A stretch of DNA of 64,000 nucleotides from Coix lacryma-jobi var. lacryma-jobi (lineage: Eukaryota; Streptophyta; Magnoliopsida; Poales; Poaceae). Position 1 is the stretch's first letter. The number at the start of each line of letters is the position of its first letter. A model generated the notes under the pieces. It was not told where the DNA came from. It did no database searches and saw only the letters and a list, made by a program, of their open reading frames with translations. The stretch lies in NCBI GenBank assembly GCA_009763385.1, contig CM019823.1, positions 168,112,302 to 168,176,301 of the forward strand, written 5' to 3'. Positions 1-11,183 of this stretch are shown here, piece after piece. A program made the position numbers and the translations under genes.

Positions 1-2356
1 ATCAAGATAATAATTGCGGTGGACAAGGTATAGTAATAATGCAACAACGGTAGCACTCAACTCCTATAACCTAATGCAACAAACATAACAGGTTATTTTG
101 TTAAAGATTTGCAACCACAGGTGGGAGTAGATGCTCCTGGGCTTGCCTCGCTCGAAGTCAGACGATCGGTGATCCTAGCACTCGGACAAGTCCTCGGCGT
201 CGACTTCTTCGTTCCTCTCAAACGATACCTCCTGGTTCTGCTCTTCCGGCTGCGGCGGGTTCTCTTCTATCGATCATGTATGATGCATCATGCGTATGAG
301 TATGATGAATGCATATAGATGCTTATGAGATGCAAAACACACAGGAAGGATAAATTAGGAGATAAACACATGTCATCTACTTCATTCTCTTCAACAAGGT
401 AGTCAACATCATCTAGTTAACTACTATCTACCTTGTCAAAACCTTACAACCTAGTGTCTAACCTTACCTCTTTCTAAAGCCATTCATCATTGAAGACATA
501 ACAAAATAACATAAATAAATCTAATTACTTATTACCTATTCTTTTTATCTGATTTACTAAACATGATATAATTATCACCATAACGAAATAACCTCCGAAA
601 ATTCCCCAACTTTTACACAGGCTACTACAGACCAAAACTAGACTACCATAAAAATTCAGCCCAAAACAATAAACCTAACATACAGTAAAATTTACTCTAT
701 TAATTCATGAATCATGCACTTTCCTAGTTTGCAACTACCAACTGTAGAAACAGACCAGACCAACATTTTTTCATGGCAACTTCATACCTTAACATAATTG
801 TACAAAAATTACAAGCTCAGAATCTAAGCATTTATATTTATAAAAAATAAAGAAAGAAAACATTTAACAACTTTAAATCCTACAACCAACATTTTCCATA
901 GAACATGATCATATTGTATTTCTTTTCCAGATACTACTCATCAATACAAACCTTACAAAACTGGAATCATATTTTTCTGAGCTATACAGAATTAGTTATG
1001 TATTTCTCAAGTTAACAGTCCTTTGCTCAATTAAATAAAATGACACATAAAGTATCCAAAATATGCATCTAATAATTTTAACAGGTAGATCTATTCATTT
1101 CTAGCATAACAAAATTTGTTTCACACAATTGGACTTAAAATGAGCCATATTGATGTTTGGAAGCATTTAAGCAAACTCTAAAAAACTAATTTAAAGGAAA
1201 CTTGACCTAAACTGCTACGGGTACCCAAACTAACACACCCACAGACTCAACGCTAACTGCTAGACACACCGGGAGTACCGACGGTTATTCCACACGGCCT
1301 CCTCTCCTTCTCTCTTTCTCTCTCTGCAAGTGGGACCCAAGCGCCAGTGACTCCACATCACCGGGTCAACGGGGCCCACGGTCAGTGGCACGGCTCCTCC
1401 GCTGGTGCTGACCGGCGAAAGCTCGCCGTCGGCGAGGTTTCCGGTGCAACCGACTACATCTACGGACTCGTCTTCGCGAGGCGAACACGGTCGACTAGGT
1501 TTCCTCGCCAGAGGATCACCGGAGCTAGCTTGCTGGCGACCATGGCGGAACGGCGGCGCGATGGCTCGATGGTGAAGCACTTGCGACGATGCCAAGGCAG
1601 ACGAGGCAAGCGCGAGCTCAGGGAAACCTAATGGACTCCAACGCAGGGCTAGAGAGCGATGCAAGCCCTAGCATTAGCCAGTGCCACGCATGGTGACGGG
1701 CGGTGGCGAACATGGTCGCGGCGAGGTCGAGTTCCGGCCGGAGCGAGGCGGTAGAGATCGCTCCATCTAACCCTAAGCTTTAGCGGAGGTAGGGAAGGCT
1801 AGAACAAGGCGCGGTTTGAGATCGTACAGCCGGAATCAGCCGGACCACGTGAAGGTCACGGCAGGACAAGGCGGGTGCACGGCGAAGGAACTCGGCGTTC
1901 CGCCGTCTAGCTGGGAGAGAGGGGAAACCAACCAGAGAGAACAACAGAGGGGATCAAGGTGGGGGTTTGGCGGGAGGAACGAGCGGCAGTGCAGTGGTTC
2001 GCGAGCAATTGCTCGCCTAAGTTCTGCGGTGAGGGTGGCGTTTGTGAACTGGAGAAGATGGAGCAGAGGGGAGCGAGCGAAGTGAATGAGCGGGGCCTCG
2101 CCGAACGCTTGCAAGCGAAGGAAGGTAGGCGCTGCGCGTTTGGGTTCATCGAACCTAGACGGAACCCGTCATCCCATCCGTGCCGCCGGTCCGCGGTAGC
2201 CACGCGGCGGCGAAGCAAAGGGGGACAGAAGGGTGGTCGGGTGAGTGGGAGCGGCGCACGAGGAGCGGTCGAGTTCGGTGTGTTGCTGTTTGGGCGGACG
2301 AATAGTAGGTGCGGCGAGGCGTAGGCGTACGGCACGGTGGGCGAGCGGCACGGCAC
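1..2356 (-). mobile_element. Fragment H: probable Ty3/gypsy LTR or leader, minus strand
   Basis: No intact gene is seen. Read on the minus strand, a GC-rich block (about 2350-1260, with pyrimidine runs) is followed by about 1.2 kb of AT-rich sequence, then a short acidic reading frame near 280-170 that ends in a stop. The plus-strand LTRs at 32958, 40228 and 50531 have the same order: GC-rich leader, AT-rich stretch, short acidic frame. That is why I call this a gypsy LTR or leader. The right edge is where recognisable copia gag sequence begins at about 2357; the left edge is outside the window. The open frames at 1260-1664 and 1907-2383 lack recognisable domains. It could instead be a 5' gene fragment with an intron. 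Confidence 0.4.
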
Positions 2357-2365
2357 GATGACGCT

Positions 2366-2922
2366 ATGTTCGCTCGTTTCCAAATGATTGTGAACAAGAT
2401 GCGTGCCAATCGGGCTAACCTACCCTATGACGATCATGAGATAGCTCTCAAGTTACTATACGCCCTGGATGGGGTATGGGAGGTGAAGGTGTCGACTATC
2501 ATAGAGTCTCCATCTTATGACACCCTCACCATGGATGAGCTGTTCAGTAAGCTCAAGTCCACCAAGATCGATCACCTGACTCAGGCCAAGCTGAAGAACC
2601 ATCTTCACATTCCATGGCTTTGGTCTCAGGCAAGGGTGGGTCGATGTTCCCTGCTGATGCTTCACCTCCTCTCTTTGCTTTGTCTTCTTTGCTTGCAGTC
2701 ACGGAGGAGCAGTTGGAGGCATTGGGAGACGACGAGCTCGCCCTCGTCATCACCCAGTTCTCGCGGTTTCAGAACAACCGCTTGAATCGCCGGTGTGGTG
2801 GCACACGCGAGGGCTGCTACAAGTGCGGTGATCTAGATCACTTCATGGAGAACTGTCCCAAGAACAACAAGAAATCTTCCAGCAAGACTCGTAACTTCCG
2901 GCGCAAGGGCAAGCTGGAGTAA
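2366..2922 (+). pseudogene. gag: Element A gag, N-terminal part (UBN2-type domain and CCHC knuckle)
   Basis: Gag forms the particle that packages retrotransposon RNA. The frame from 2366 resembles the second half of the UBN2/retrotrans_gag domain of copia elements: an MFARFQMIVNKMRAN-like helix, then a VWEVKVSTIIES-like segment and a TMDELFSKLKS-like segment. A frame change lies near 2610-2700, and the downstream frame (2614-2922) carries a zinc knuckle, Cys-x2-Cys-x4-His-x4-Cys, at 2815-2856. The N-terminal third is absent because the element is cut at about 2357. The copy is not translatable as one protein. Confidence 0.8.
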
Positions 2923-2966
2923 AGACCGAGAAGAAGAACAACAAGGACACCTTTCGCCGGGAGGAT

Positions 2967-4330
2967 GTGGAGAAGGCTTTCGACGCCGGTCGGCGTGCCC
3001 TCTTCGCCACCAAAAGTGATGAAGACAGGACCTCCGACAACGACTCCAGCGACGACGGGTCCGACCACAAGATGGATGATCGCTTCAATGGACTCTGCTT
3101 CTTCGGCAACTCCTCCAAGGGCTTATGCACCATGGCCCTGGATGAAGAGGACCGAAGTGCCAGGCGAAGGACGCCGATGACGCCAACAACGACGATGGCG
3201 ACAACGCTTCTGAGGTATCAAACTCCTCTCTTGTCGATCGTCTCACTGATGAGCGCGATAGCTTTGTGGAGTTAGTCCTTGCTTTGGAGAAGAAACTCAC
3301 GTCTGTCAACCGAGAGCGCAGTGAGTATAAGGCCAAGATGAAAGAGGCGCTCAAGGAGCTTGAGTTTGCTAAGTCCGAAGTGAGGGTGGTTGATGAGGAG
3401 GAGTGCGATGAGTGCACCACACACATGGAAAACTTTTGCACCTACAAACCAAGTATGCCTCTTTGTACGAGGTGTATGATGAGCTGAAGAGTAGGCTAGA
3501 CTGGTGGGTGAGTGTCGTGAGTGTCCCCCCTGAAGAAGGAGCTGGAGGAAGTGAAGGCGAGGCCTTCTTTACTCGGTGCGTGCAAGCTTTGTCCTAGCTT
3601 GCGAATTGAGTTGGCAGAAGTTAACACCAAACTTGCTGAAGCCTGAAGGCCAGCTCAGTTAGCACCTTGTCTGCTCTGTTTGAGCGATGCGTGGGGATCG
3701 AGCTTGAGATTGCCAACTATCGGCATGACAGGATGCAAACCGAGGAGGAAAAGACATACCTTCGGTCCATCCTGAGTTGGGTGTAATGCAGTGAGCCACA
3801 GTTGGGCATGATGATCAGTCAGTTCAAGAGGGGAAACTGATTGCTCGGGAGTAGGCTTTGCTTCAGGTGGGAAGGGCGCTAGCATTTTTGGCAAGATCGG
3901 TGAGTTTAGTGGAGTGAGCCTTAGTGAGAAGCCATCTGCTATCCCTAAGCTTACCAAGATCACCCCACCTGAGCCTCCCAAGTCTATCACCAAGGATGGC
4001 ATCCTTGATGAACCTCCCAAGGCTCCACCTCGCAAGAAAGTATGGGTTCCCAAACCTAACCATCTTAGGAACACACTTGACACCCTTCCTGATGTCTCTA
4101 GTGATCCCCTTCCGAGAGGCAAGCAGCCAGCCAAAGTGAGCAACCCTCGCAACCATAGGAACAACAACCCAAGAGAGTGGTGAGGTTCGAGTGCGAGTAC
4201 TGTCACGTGAGGGTCACCTAGCTGAGTTTTGCTTTGGAGGAAGGGAGACGCTAGGAAGGAGTTGGAGCTGAACAACCAGGCCAGGCACCACCCTCTCCAT
4301 GGTGTGCAAGGTCGGGGAGTTCAGAGGCAG
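2967..4330 (+). pseudogene. gag: Element A gag, coiled-coil tail and second zinc knuckle
   Basis: A chain of short frames (2967-3275, 3266-3487, 3412-3597, 3914-4183) is rich in Glu, Lys and Leu heptads, e.g. around LALEKKLTSVNRERSEYKAK, followed by Cys-x2-Cys pairs such as CKLCPSLR near 3590. This is the C-terminal coiled-coil region typical of Sirevirus gag. A proline-rich linker (3960-4080) leads to a second knuckle at 4192-4232, Cys-x2-Cys then His and Cys, broken by a one-base deletion between the second Cys and the His. Several frameshifts are present. Element B has a related coiled coil on the minus strand. Confidence 0.7.
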
Positions 4331-4689
4331 GGCGCTAGACTGGTGGTGCACCCCCTTAGGTAGCTAGGCCCCAGGCAGTTAGACCACAGGGTGGTGGTCG
4401 TGCCCGTCGTGGTTCCGGTCGTCCTCAATACGATCGTGAGCCGGGTGTAAGAGGCTTTGCTGCTCAGTCCCATAGCGGGCACCTTTTCAGTTTGGTGGTG
4501 ATCACTTTGCTCAATAGGACATGTAGGTCAGTTTGGAGGTTGTCCGTCCATAGCGGTCCACCTTTCAGGTTGGTGGTGATCGCTCTCCACCCATGGGATG
4601 AGGACATCTTGGTGTTGCTTCTAACACTTTTTCTGGGCCTATGACACAACACTGGTATCCTTCTCAGTATACTAACCCCAGTGTTGTGC

Positions 4690-6340
4690 CATATGCTCAT
4701 TTCCTGCCTTTCTATTGATGCAGGGACTTCGGTTGGAGAACATGTGGCTCATGGATTCTGGGTGTCTACGCCACATGAACGGAAAGAAGGAATGGTTCTC
4801 CAGCCTAGACCCCGTGATGCACAAGGAGTACATCACTTTCGGGGATATAATAGTAGAGGTAGGTTGTTTCTCATGGAGCTATTCGGCTAAATGAGAACTT
4901 TGTTCTTAAAGATGTTGCTTTGGTTTCTAACTTGCATTACAATTTGCTTTCTGTTTCGCAACTTCTTGAGGACGATGTGAAGTGCGTTTTAAGAAGGGCT
5001 TGAGTCGTGTTTTAGACCCTCGGGGAGATCTAGTTTGTAGGATCGCCCCTTTTGGCTGTTTTTGCAGAGCCGATTTTTCTCATTCTTTCGGTTCTGCTAG
5101 ATGTTTGATGGCTGGTCCTTCTTCTGATTTATGGAAGTGGCATAGGAGGCTCGGTCACTTGAGTTTTGACTTGCTTGCAAGACTTAGCTCAGTTGGCCTG
5201 ATCCAAGGTTGCCAAAACTTAAGTTTCAGAAGGACCTTGTTTGTCATCCTTGTCATCACGGGAAGATGGTTGTTGCTTCTCACCCACCTGTTAATCAGGT
5301 GATGACAAAGTGACCGGGCGAGCTTTTACACATGGACACAGTGGTCCAGCTCGGGTTTGTTCAGCGGGTGGGAAGTGGTACGTTCTAGTGATCGTGGACG
5401 ATTTTTTGAGGTACTCTTGGGTGTTCTTCATGGAGGGTAAGGATGAAGCTTTTCCTTTTGCTCGTGATCTGATTTTGAGGTGAAAACTGAGTTTCCCCCT
5501 GATACCATTAGAGCTATTCGTAGCGATAATGGTACTGAGTTTGATAACTGATAGTTTGCCTCTTTCTGTTCTTCTAATGGAATCGAGCATCAGTTTTCTT
5601 CTCCTTATGTCCCTCAGCAGAACGGTGTTGTTGAGCGCAAGAACCGGACCCTTGTTGAGATGGGCAGGACGATGCTCGATGAGCATAGGACTCCTAGGCA
5701 TTTTTGGGTTGAGGCGATCAACACACGCTTGCCATGTTTCAAATCGCATCTTTCTTCGTGCTTCATGAAAAAGACCTCTTATGAGTTGCGTTTTGGACGG
5801 GTACCAAGGTGTCATTTTCTGGTGTTTGGGTGCAAGTGTTTTATCCTGAAGCAAGGCAATTGGACAAATTTGAATCTCGCTCTGCTGATGCGGTTTCTGG
5901 GTATGCTGTACTTCGTATTCGCGCGCTTATCGTTCTTAACCTTGAGACTAACCGGATAGTGGAGACCTACGAGGTCACATTCGACGAGATTATGTCGTGT
6001 ATTTCTTCTGCTTTGATGTTGCAGGAGAACAGGAGCTGGGAGAGACCATTTTTGTGGAGGAGGAGCAGGAGAATGCCGCTTGGGGTGATCCCGAGCTAAC
6101 TACACTGGCTGCCCCTGTCGACCCTGAGACGACTACTTCAGCTCGAGGACCGATCCCACGACGTCTTCTTCTTGGGTCCTCATGAGCCACCTCTCCAGCG
6201 AGCACCTGCTGCACCTGAGGGAGCGACAGCATGCTGGCGACTGGCGCTACTTCGGCGAGACAAGCACCCCGAAGCATTCAGCAAGCCACCCCCGTAGCAG
6301 ATAATCGGCGGCATCGACCAGCGAGTCACGCGGTCGCGAG
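4690..6340 (+). pseudogene. pol: Element A pol: protease, GAG-pre-integrase and integrase (broken)
   Basis: The retropepsin active site reads Asp-Ser-Gly-Cys at 4754-4765, as in copia proteases. The GAG-pre-integrase zinc domain follows with WKWHRRLGHLSFDLLARLS from about 5132. Integrase core signatures are visible: a VIVDDF-like first-Asp segment near 5387 and an RSDNGTEF-like second-Asp segment at about 5521-5544, then the VERKNRTLVEMGR-like helix near 5630. The C-terminal part near 5850-5990 includes a VTFDE-type segment that also survives in element B. Frames change at least six times, so it is a relic. Confidence 0.8.
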
Positions 6341-6343
6341 CGT

Positions 6344-7850
6344 ATGAGATCTCACACTTTGCTCATTCTGCATTTGTTGCTTCCTTTGAGCCCAAAGAGT
6401 TGGACAGCTCTTTCTGATCATAATTGGGTTAATGCCATGCATGAGGAGTTAGAAAACTTTGAGCGAAACCAAGTTTGGACCCTAGTTCCACCTCCACCAG
6501 AATGTCAACCTATAGGTACCAAATGGGTCTTCAAAAACAAACAGGGTGAGGATGGGATGGTAGTGAGGAACAAGGCTAGGCTAGTAGCCCAGGTTTTTGC
6601 CAAAAAGAGGGATCGACTATGAGGAAACCTTTGCTCCGTAGCCCGTTTAGAAGCCATAGGATTCTTCTAGCTTTTGCAGCTTCAAAGGGTTTTAAGCTTT
6701 ACCAAATGGATGTCAAAAGTGCTTTCTTAAACGGGTATATAGAGGAAGAGGTTTATGTGAGACAACCCCCTAGTTTCGAGAATCCCAAGTTTCCAAACCA
6801 TGTTTTTCAAACTTACAAAAGCTTTATATGGTTTGAAACAAGCCCCAAAGCCTGGCATGATCGTTTGAAAACCTTTCTCCTCTCCAAGGGTTTTAAAATG
6901 GGACGGGTAGATAAAACTCTGTTTCTCCTCAAGCAAGGCAATGACACCCTTTTGATTCAGATTTACATGGATATATCATCTTTGGTGGCTCCTCTCACGT
7001 GCTTGTTGCCAAGTTTGCAGATACTATGAGCAGGGAGTTTGAGATGAGTATGATGGGTGAGTTGACTTTCTTCCTTGGGTTTACAAATCAAGCAAACCCG
7101 AGATGGGACGTTCGTGCATCAAGGAAAATACACGAAGGACATCCTGAAGAAGTTCGACATGGGCGAGGCCAAGCCTCTTACGTCGCCCATGGCGACGACT
7201 CTGCGATGGACGCAGACCATGATGGAGAGCCAGTTGACCAAAAGGAGTATAGGAGCATGATCGGCTCGCTCCTGTACCTGACGGCGACGAGGCCAGATAT
7301 ACAGTTTTCTGTGTGTCTGTGCGCTTGTTTTCAGGCGTCCCCTCGAGACTTCCACAAGCAAGCGGTCAAGCGCATCATGAGGTACCTCCTATACACTCCT
7401 GAGTTTGGACTTTGGTACTCTTCTTCTTCGACCCTCTCGCTTTGTGGATATTCCGATGCGGATTTTGCCGGTGTCGGCTTGAGCGCTAGTCTACTTCTGG
7501 GACTTGTCAGTTCTTGGCTCTTCTTTGGTTTTGTGGTCTTCTCGCAAACGTCGAATGTAGCCCAGTCTACTACTGAAGCCGAGTATGTCACCGCTGTTTC
7601 TTGTGCTTCGCAGCTTTTATGGATGGTTGCTACATGCGTGATTTTGGTCTAGATTCAGTCGGGTCCCTTGCTTGCGACAGCACTTCTTGTGCGTTGTGTG
7701 TTCTTCACTCCAAGACCAAACACATCGATGTTCGCTTTAACTTCTTCGTGATCACTACGAGAAAGGCGACATTGATCTTAGGCATGTAGACACCCATAAC
7801 CAGGTTGCGGATATTTCCCAAGCCTTTGGATCTCTCAACTTTTGCTAGGT
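6344..7850 (+). pseudogene. pol: Element A pol: reverse transcriptase and RNase H (broken)
   Basis: The start of the RVT_2 domain is clear at 6425-6595 (NWVNAMHEELENF, then GTKWVFKNKQ). The palm helix KLYQMDVKSAFLNGYIEEEV follows at about 6700. The catalytic Tyr-x-Asp-Asp region near 6963 is degenerate: only one of the two Asp is in frame. RNase H segments are present: SATRPDIQFSVC-like at 7280-7316, GYSDADFAG at about 7446, and STTEAEYVTA near 7570. A TKHIDVRFNFF segment at about 7717 and an HNQVADIS segment at about 7795 are the usual last motifs of copia pol. Frame changes near 6620, 7000 and 7600 make it nonfunctional. Confidence 0.85.
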
Positions 7851-8708
7851 GAGAGGTGGCTTGGGTGTGTTTCCCCTTTTAGATGGGGGAAGCATTTTTT
7901 GTACCATAGACTGACTTTCTGATCCTTTTTGTTTTTGGGTCTTGAGTCGTTTTGGTTTTGTTTTGGCTCCGATTCTGACTTCATCATGCATACATCTTGC
8001 ATTTTTCGAGCTCATGTCTATTTCCTTAGAATGAATTTATGCTCTGATTCATGTATGCTCTCGATGATATATGATGATGCTTGTAGCTAGGCTCTTCTTG
8101 ATCACTGATACATATTGTGAGCTAAGCTATTTTTCAGAATGTTGAACATGCTTAATGAACTTAAATTTGATACTGTTCACCATGAGATTGGCAACTAGCA
8201 TGTGTAGGATGTGTTGAGGTCACTTGAGCTATTTCATATATGCTAGGTTGCTATGTCTCTAGTTCTGAGTCTTTCTTGCTTGGACTATTTATTTTCTGTT
8301 TAAAATGACCAAGTGTTAGTAAATTGAAAAGATCGAGATGGGATTGCTTTGTCAGCACATCACGGTATCGAGACTGTTTCTCTTTGAGTTAAACTGAGCC
8401 GTGTAGTATAAGACCAAAACCGATGCTTTAAGCTTCCGATGCATATGCATAGGCTAGCTCGGTTGAAAAGTTAGGCAATGACAAGCTTTCAACCTCTCGC
8501 AATCGCATGCTGAATTTGAACTTGTGTTAATAACCGCTGCAATTTCTCCGATAAAATCTGAAAACACAAGTTTATGTTTCATTCTATAGCATGATGATTG
8601 AACTTTGCTAGGGGGTAGTTCACCTTGTATACATGTTTAGCGCTTGTTTGACTTCTTGTCTATTCATGCTCTGTGCTATTTTGATGGTGAACACCCTTTT
8701 TTGAATGG
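7851..8708 (+). other. Element A 3' UTR, first part
   Basis: Non-coding sequence after pol. It starts with a purine-rich GATGGGGGAAGC stretch near 7884. The reverse complement of about 12770-13640 in element B is clearly related over most of this length, for example the TGCTAGGGGGTAGTTCACCTT area near 8610. This shows A and B belong to one family. The UTR resumes at about 17745 after B. Confidence 0.7.
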
Positions 8709-8713
8709 CTTAA
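8709..8713. repeat. Left target-site duplication of element B (CTTAA)
   Basis: CTTAA directly precedes the TG end of B's LTR and recurs at 17745-17749 on the other side. The uninterrupted family sequence (inverted copy near 12770) has this sequence once. Adding the preceding G makes a six-base match on both sides. Confidence 0.65.
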
Positions 8714-9142
8714 TGAAGGACCGAAAATGCTATAGCAAGGCGACCCAGAGGGGGGGGGGGGGTGAATGGGAGCTAAAAATTTTCTTCTCGAAATTATGGC
8801 CTCTGTCCCAATAAAATCAACCCCAAAAGCTTCAGACTCAACCCGCGATGCCACGACCCTAGAGAGAGGGTGGATGATCCCTAGGATCACAGCGAGGCAC
8901 CGCCAGGCCCCAAAAGGGAGCAAAACAAAAATCCCAAAACTCCGAGTCAAGTTCGTGCCTAAAAGAACACTCCCAAACGTAGATAGAGAGCTACGTTGGG
9001 ATTCCTCCAAATACCGATGCTAACGCGTAGCAAAGATATGTAGAGAGGTTCCTAGGTGAACTATAGGAGCAAACGAGAAGTCCGGAAACAAAACGGAAAA
9101 GCCGGGAGGGCCAACGCACTAAAATGCACAAGCTGCAGATTC

Positions 9143-9562
9143 CCGGACAGTCCGCCGTCAGGCTCCGGACTGTCCGCCACACGGGGGCCGGACTGTCCGT
9201 CGGCCAAAGGACTCAAAACGAAATCTTCCGCCACAGCCCTGGACGAGTCCCGGACAGTCCACGGTTTGCACGCCGGACTGTCCGCAGTTTACGTGAACAG
9301 TAACTCCGAGCGTACGGTGCCTGCCCCGTGCAGCGTCCGATGAGGACCCCGGGAGTCCGCGGGTCCTGGCGGACTGTCCGCTGGCTACGAAGCCAAAACA
9401 GCAAAGCTGCTGCAAAGTTCCTGCTCGGGCTGGACTGTCCGCGCCCAACACTGGCGGACTGTCCGCCGGTCACCGAAGGGAAAAAGGCCCGAGGCCAACA
9501 ACCACTGCTCGGCTGAAACCCCGACTCGCGGACTGTCCGCGGCTGGAGGGCGGACAGTCCGC
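9143..9562. repeat. CGGACWGTCCG palindrome cluster in B LTR
   Basis: About ten copies of CGGACAGTCCG or CGGACTGTCCG, some with one mismatch, lie in 420 bases (e.g. 9144, 9166, 9370, 9453, 9527, 9551). Most are extended by flanking GC pairs such as GGCGGACTGTCCGCCGG. They are downstream of the TATA box, so in R/U5 and probably transcribed. Confidence 0.85.
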
Positions 9563-10160
9563 CACACCCAAAATGCCCAAAAACGCCACGGGGCAAAACC
9601 AAAATCGATTGGATCTTTACCAAATCGAATGGGCTGCAACCAAACTTCTCCCAAGTGTTCTTCTAGTGTTGGGAAGCTAATCCTAGAATATCATCGCTTC
9701 ACGCAACTAATCCATGAGAAATCGAAGAACACTAGAAAAGGGGAAGAACGAAGAACAAAAACGATTTCGGCCCGATCTACTTGTTCGTGAGGGTAGAGAT
9801 AAATTCCTCCAGGAAATATTCTCCTCACATCAAAGAACAAGTTGATTCAAACGGAATCGCAAAAGACGCAGCATAGAGGAAGATCGGGAGAGGGGAAAAT
9901 TGTGGAGAAAAAGAAGAACGCGAAGAACAAATTCAAAACGCGAATTCAACCATGAATTTGATCCTTGGATTCAGATGAATGAAGATTGATTAATCACTTG
10001 GTGTCGGGCTACAAGCAATCCTAGCAACACAAAGCTTGGATGGCAAAAAGCTCAAGAACAAGAGCAACTCTCCCTAACCCTAGCCTTCTATCACAGGAAC
10101 AAAATGAGAGAGACACCACCAAGAGTCCCAAGGATGAAGGGCCCTAGAAGCCCCCCTCAT

Positions 10161-10168
10161 TATATATA
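10161..10168 (-). promoter_or_regulatory. TATA box of B LTR
   Basis: Minus-strand CCTATATATAATGAGG, in a GC-rich setting, at the position expected for an LTR promoter between the U3 hairpins and the U5 palindromes. Confidence 0.6.
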
Positions 10169-10413
10169 GGCGCACGTCCGAAGACCAAAATGCCCTTACA
10201 TTTAAGCACTCAACCCAAATACCCGCAGGGGTAAACCGTCCAGACTGACAGTTCGATCCGACGGCCACGCCGCACATCCGGTGCTTCGCTCGACGCGACC
10301 TCCTGATGCCGCCACGTGCCGTCACGTCGACCACCGCGCCTTCCTCATGGATAGCTTCGCCGCGCGCCAGCCTCTCCACGCCGCCACGCGTCGACCGTCC
10401 TTTCGGACCAACC

Positions 10414-10578
10414 CCCGTTTTGAGGCCCAAACTCGGAAACCCGCCGCCCAGGTTTTGAGGCCCAAACCTGGGAAACGTCCTCACCGAGTTTTGAGGCCCA
10501 AACTCGGAAACGGCCACCCCGAGTTTTGAGGCCCAAACTCGGAAACCGTCGATGGTAGCTTTTTGAGGCTCAGCTACC
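10414..10578 (-). repeat. Tandem covarying hairpins in B U3
   Basis: Five inverted repeats lie at 10414-10436, 10447-10472, 10484-10507, 10519-10542 and 10554-10578. Perfect arms are CCCAGGTTT/AAACCTGGG, CCGAGTTT/AAACTCGG (twice) and GGTAGCT/AGCTACC; the first unit is imperfect. The loop is TGAGGCCC in the first four and a close variant in the fifth. They lie about 250-410 bases upstream of the TATA box on the minus strand. Confidence 0.85.
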
Positions 10579-11183
10579 GAACCCGTACCGTAGACGGGAT
10601 GGGTTCGCACACCCCGACCACCGGCACCGATGCCGATGCATGTCCAGCCTCCACGCCGGGCACAACGCCTTCGCCTTCCTTCTGACTTGGCCGATGGCAC
10701 TCTGCGCCGCACGCAAGCCCGTGTCTGACCTCCCGCCAAGTGACACGACAACAGCGCCTTCCTCCGACTCGGCCGATGCACCGCACATCCCATGTGCTCT
10801 TGCTCGTCGATGCCACGTGCCAGCTACCACAGCTGGTCCTCTGGCCTCTGGTCCGTCAGTCCAAGCCTCACGTCCGCCTTCATCGCTCTGGGTACATCAA
10901 CATGGCACGTCCGCCGCACGGCACGCCCATCCTTCACCGCTCCTGATCCGTCGGCACGACACGTCTCTACTTGACTTCACCTCGCCATAGACCACTGTAT
11001 CTGAGCTCCACACCTGCACACCACACAACCAGAGACAAATGTCGTAATGCACACAACACAGAAACACCACACAACTCACGCCACCGTTTAGTCATAAACA
11101 ATAAGCGCATAGCGAGATATGGACAAACCGGGAAAGCCTCAAACCTTCCTCATCAAAGTCAATCATTCACCATATGTGTTCCA

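Larger units (their letters stand above)
8714..11183 (-). repeat. Element B 3' LTR, full length (about 2.47 kb)
   Basis: On the minus strand the LTR runs from TGGAACAC (ending at 11183), just after a polypurine tract, to GTCCTTCA at 8714. The first 830 bases on the plus strand (8714-9554) match 16914-17741 closely. A minus-strand TATATATA lies at 10161-10168. U3 holds tandem hairpins (10414-10578). The transcribed part holds CGGACWGTCCG palindromes (9143-9562). Open frames inside have no recognisable product. Confidence 0.85.

Noticed and set aside
1260..1664. 134-codon minus-strand open frame, and overlapping frames at 1347-1631 and 1907-2383
   Set aside because: Overlapping GC-rich frames on both strands with no domain; best explained as by-products of a GC-rich LTR leader.
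7851..8708. Possible envelope-like gene after A pol, as reported for some Sireviruses
   Set aside because: No long frame, signal peptide or membrane segment; sequence is 3' UTR shared with B.
10080..10793. 237-codon minus-strand frame in B's LTR
   Set aside because: It runs through the hairpin repeats and the TATA region, and the repeated residues reflect the tandem hairpins only.
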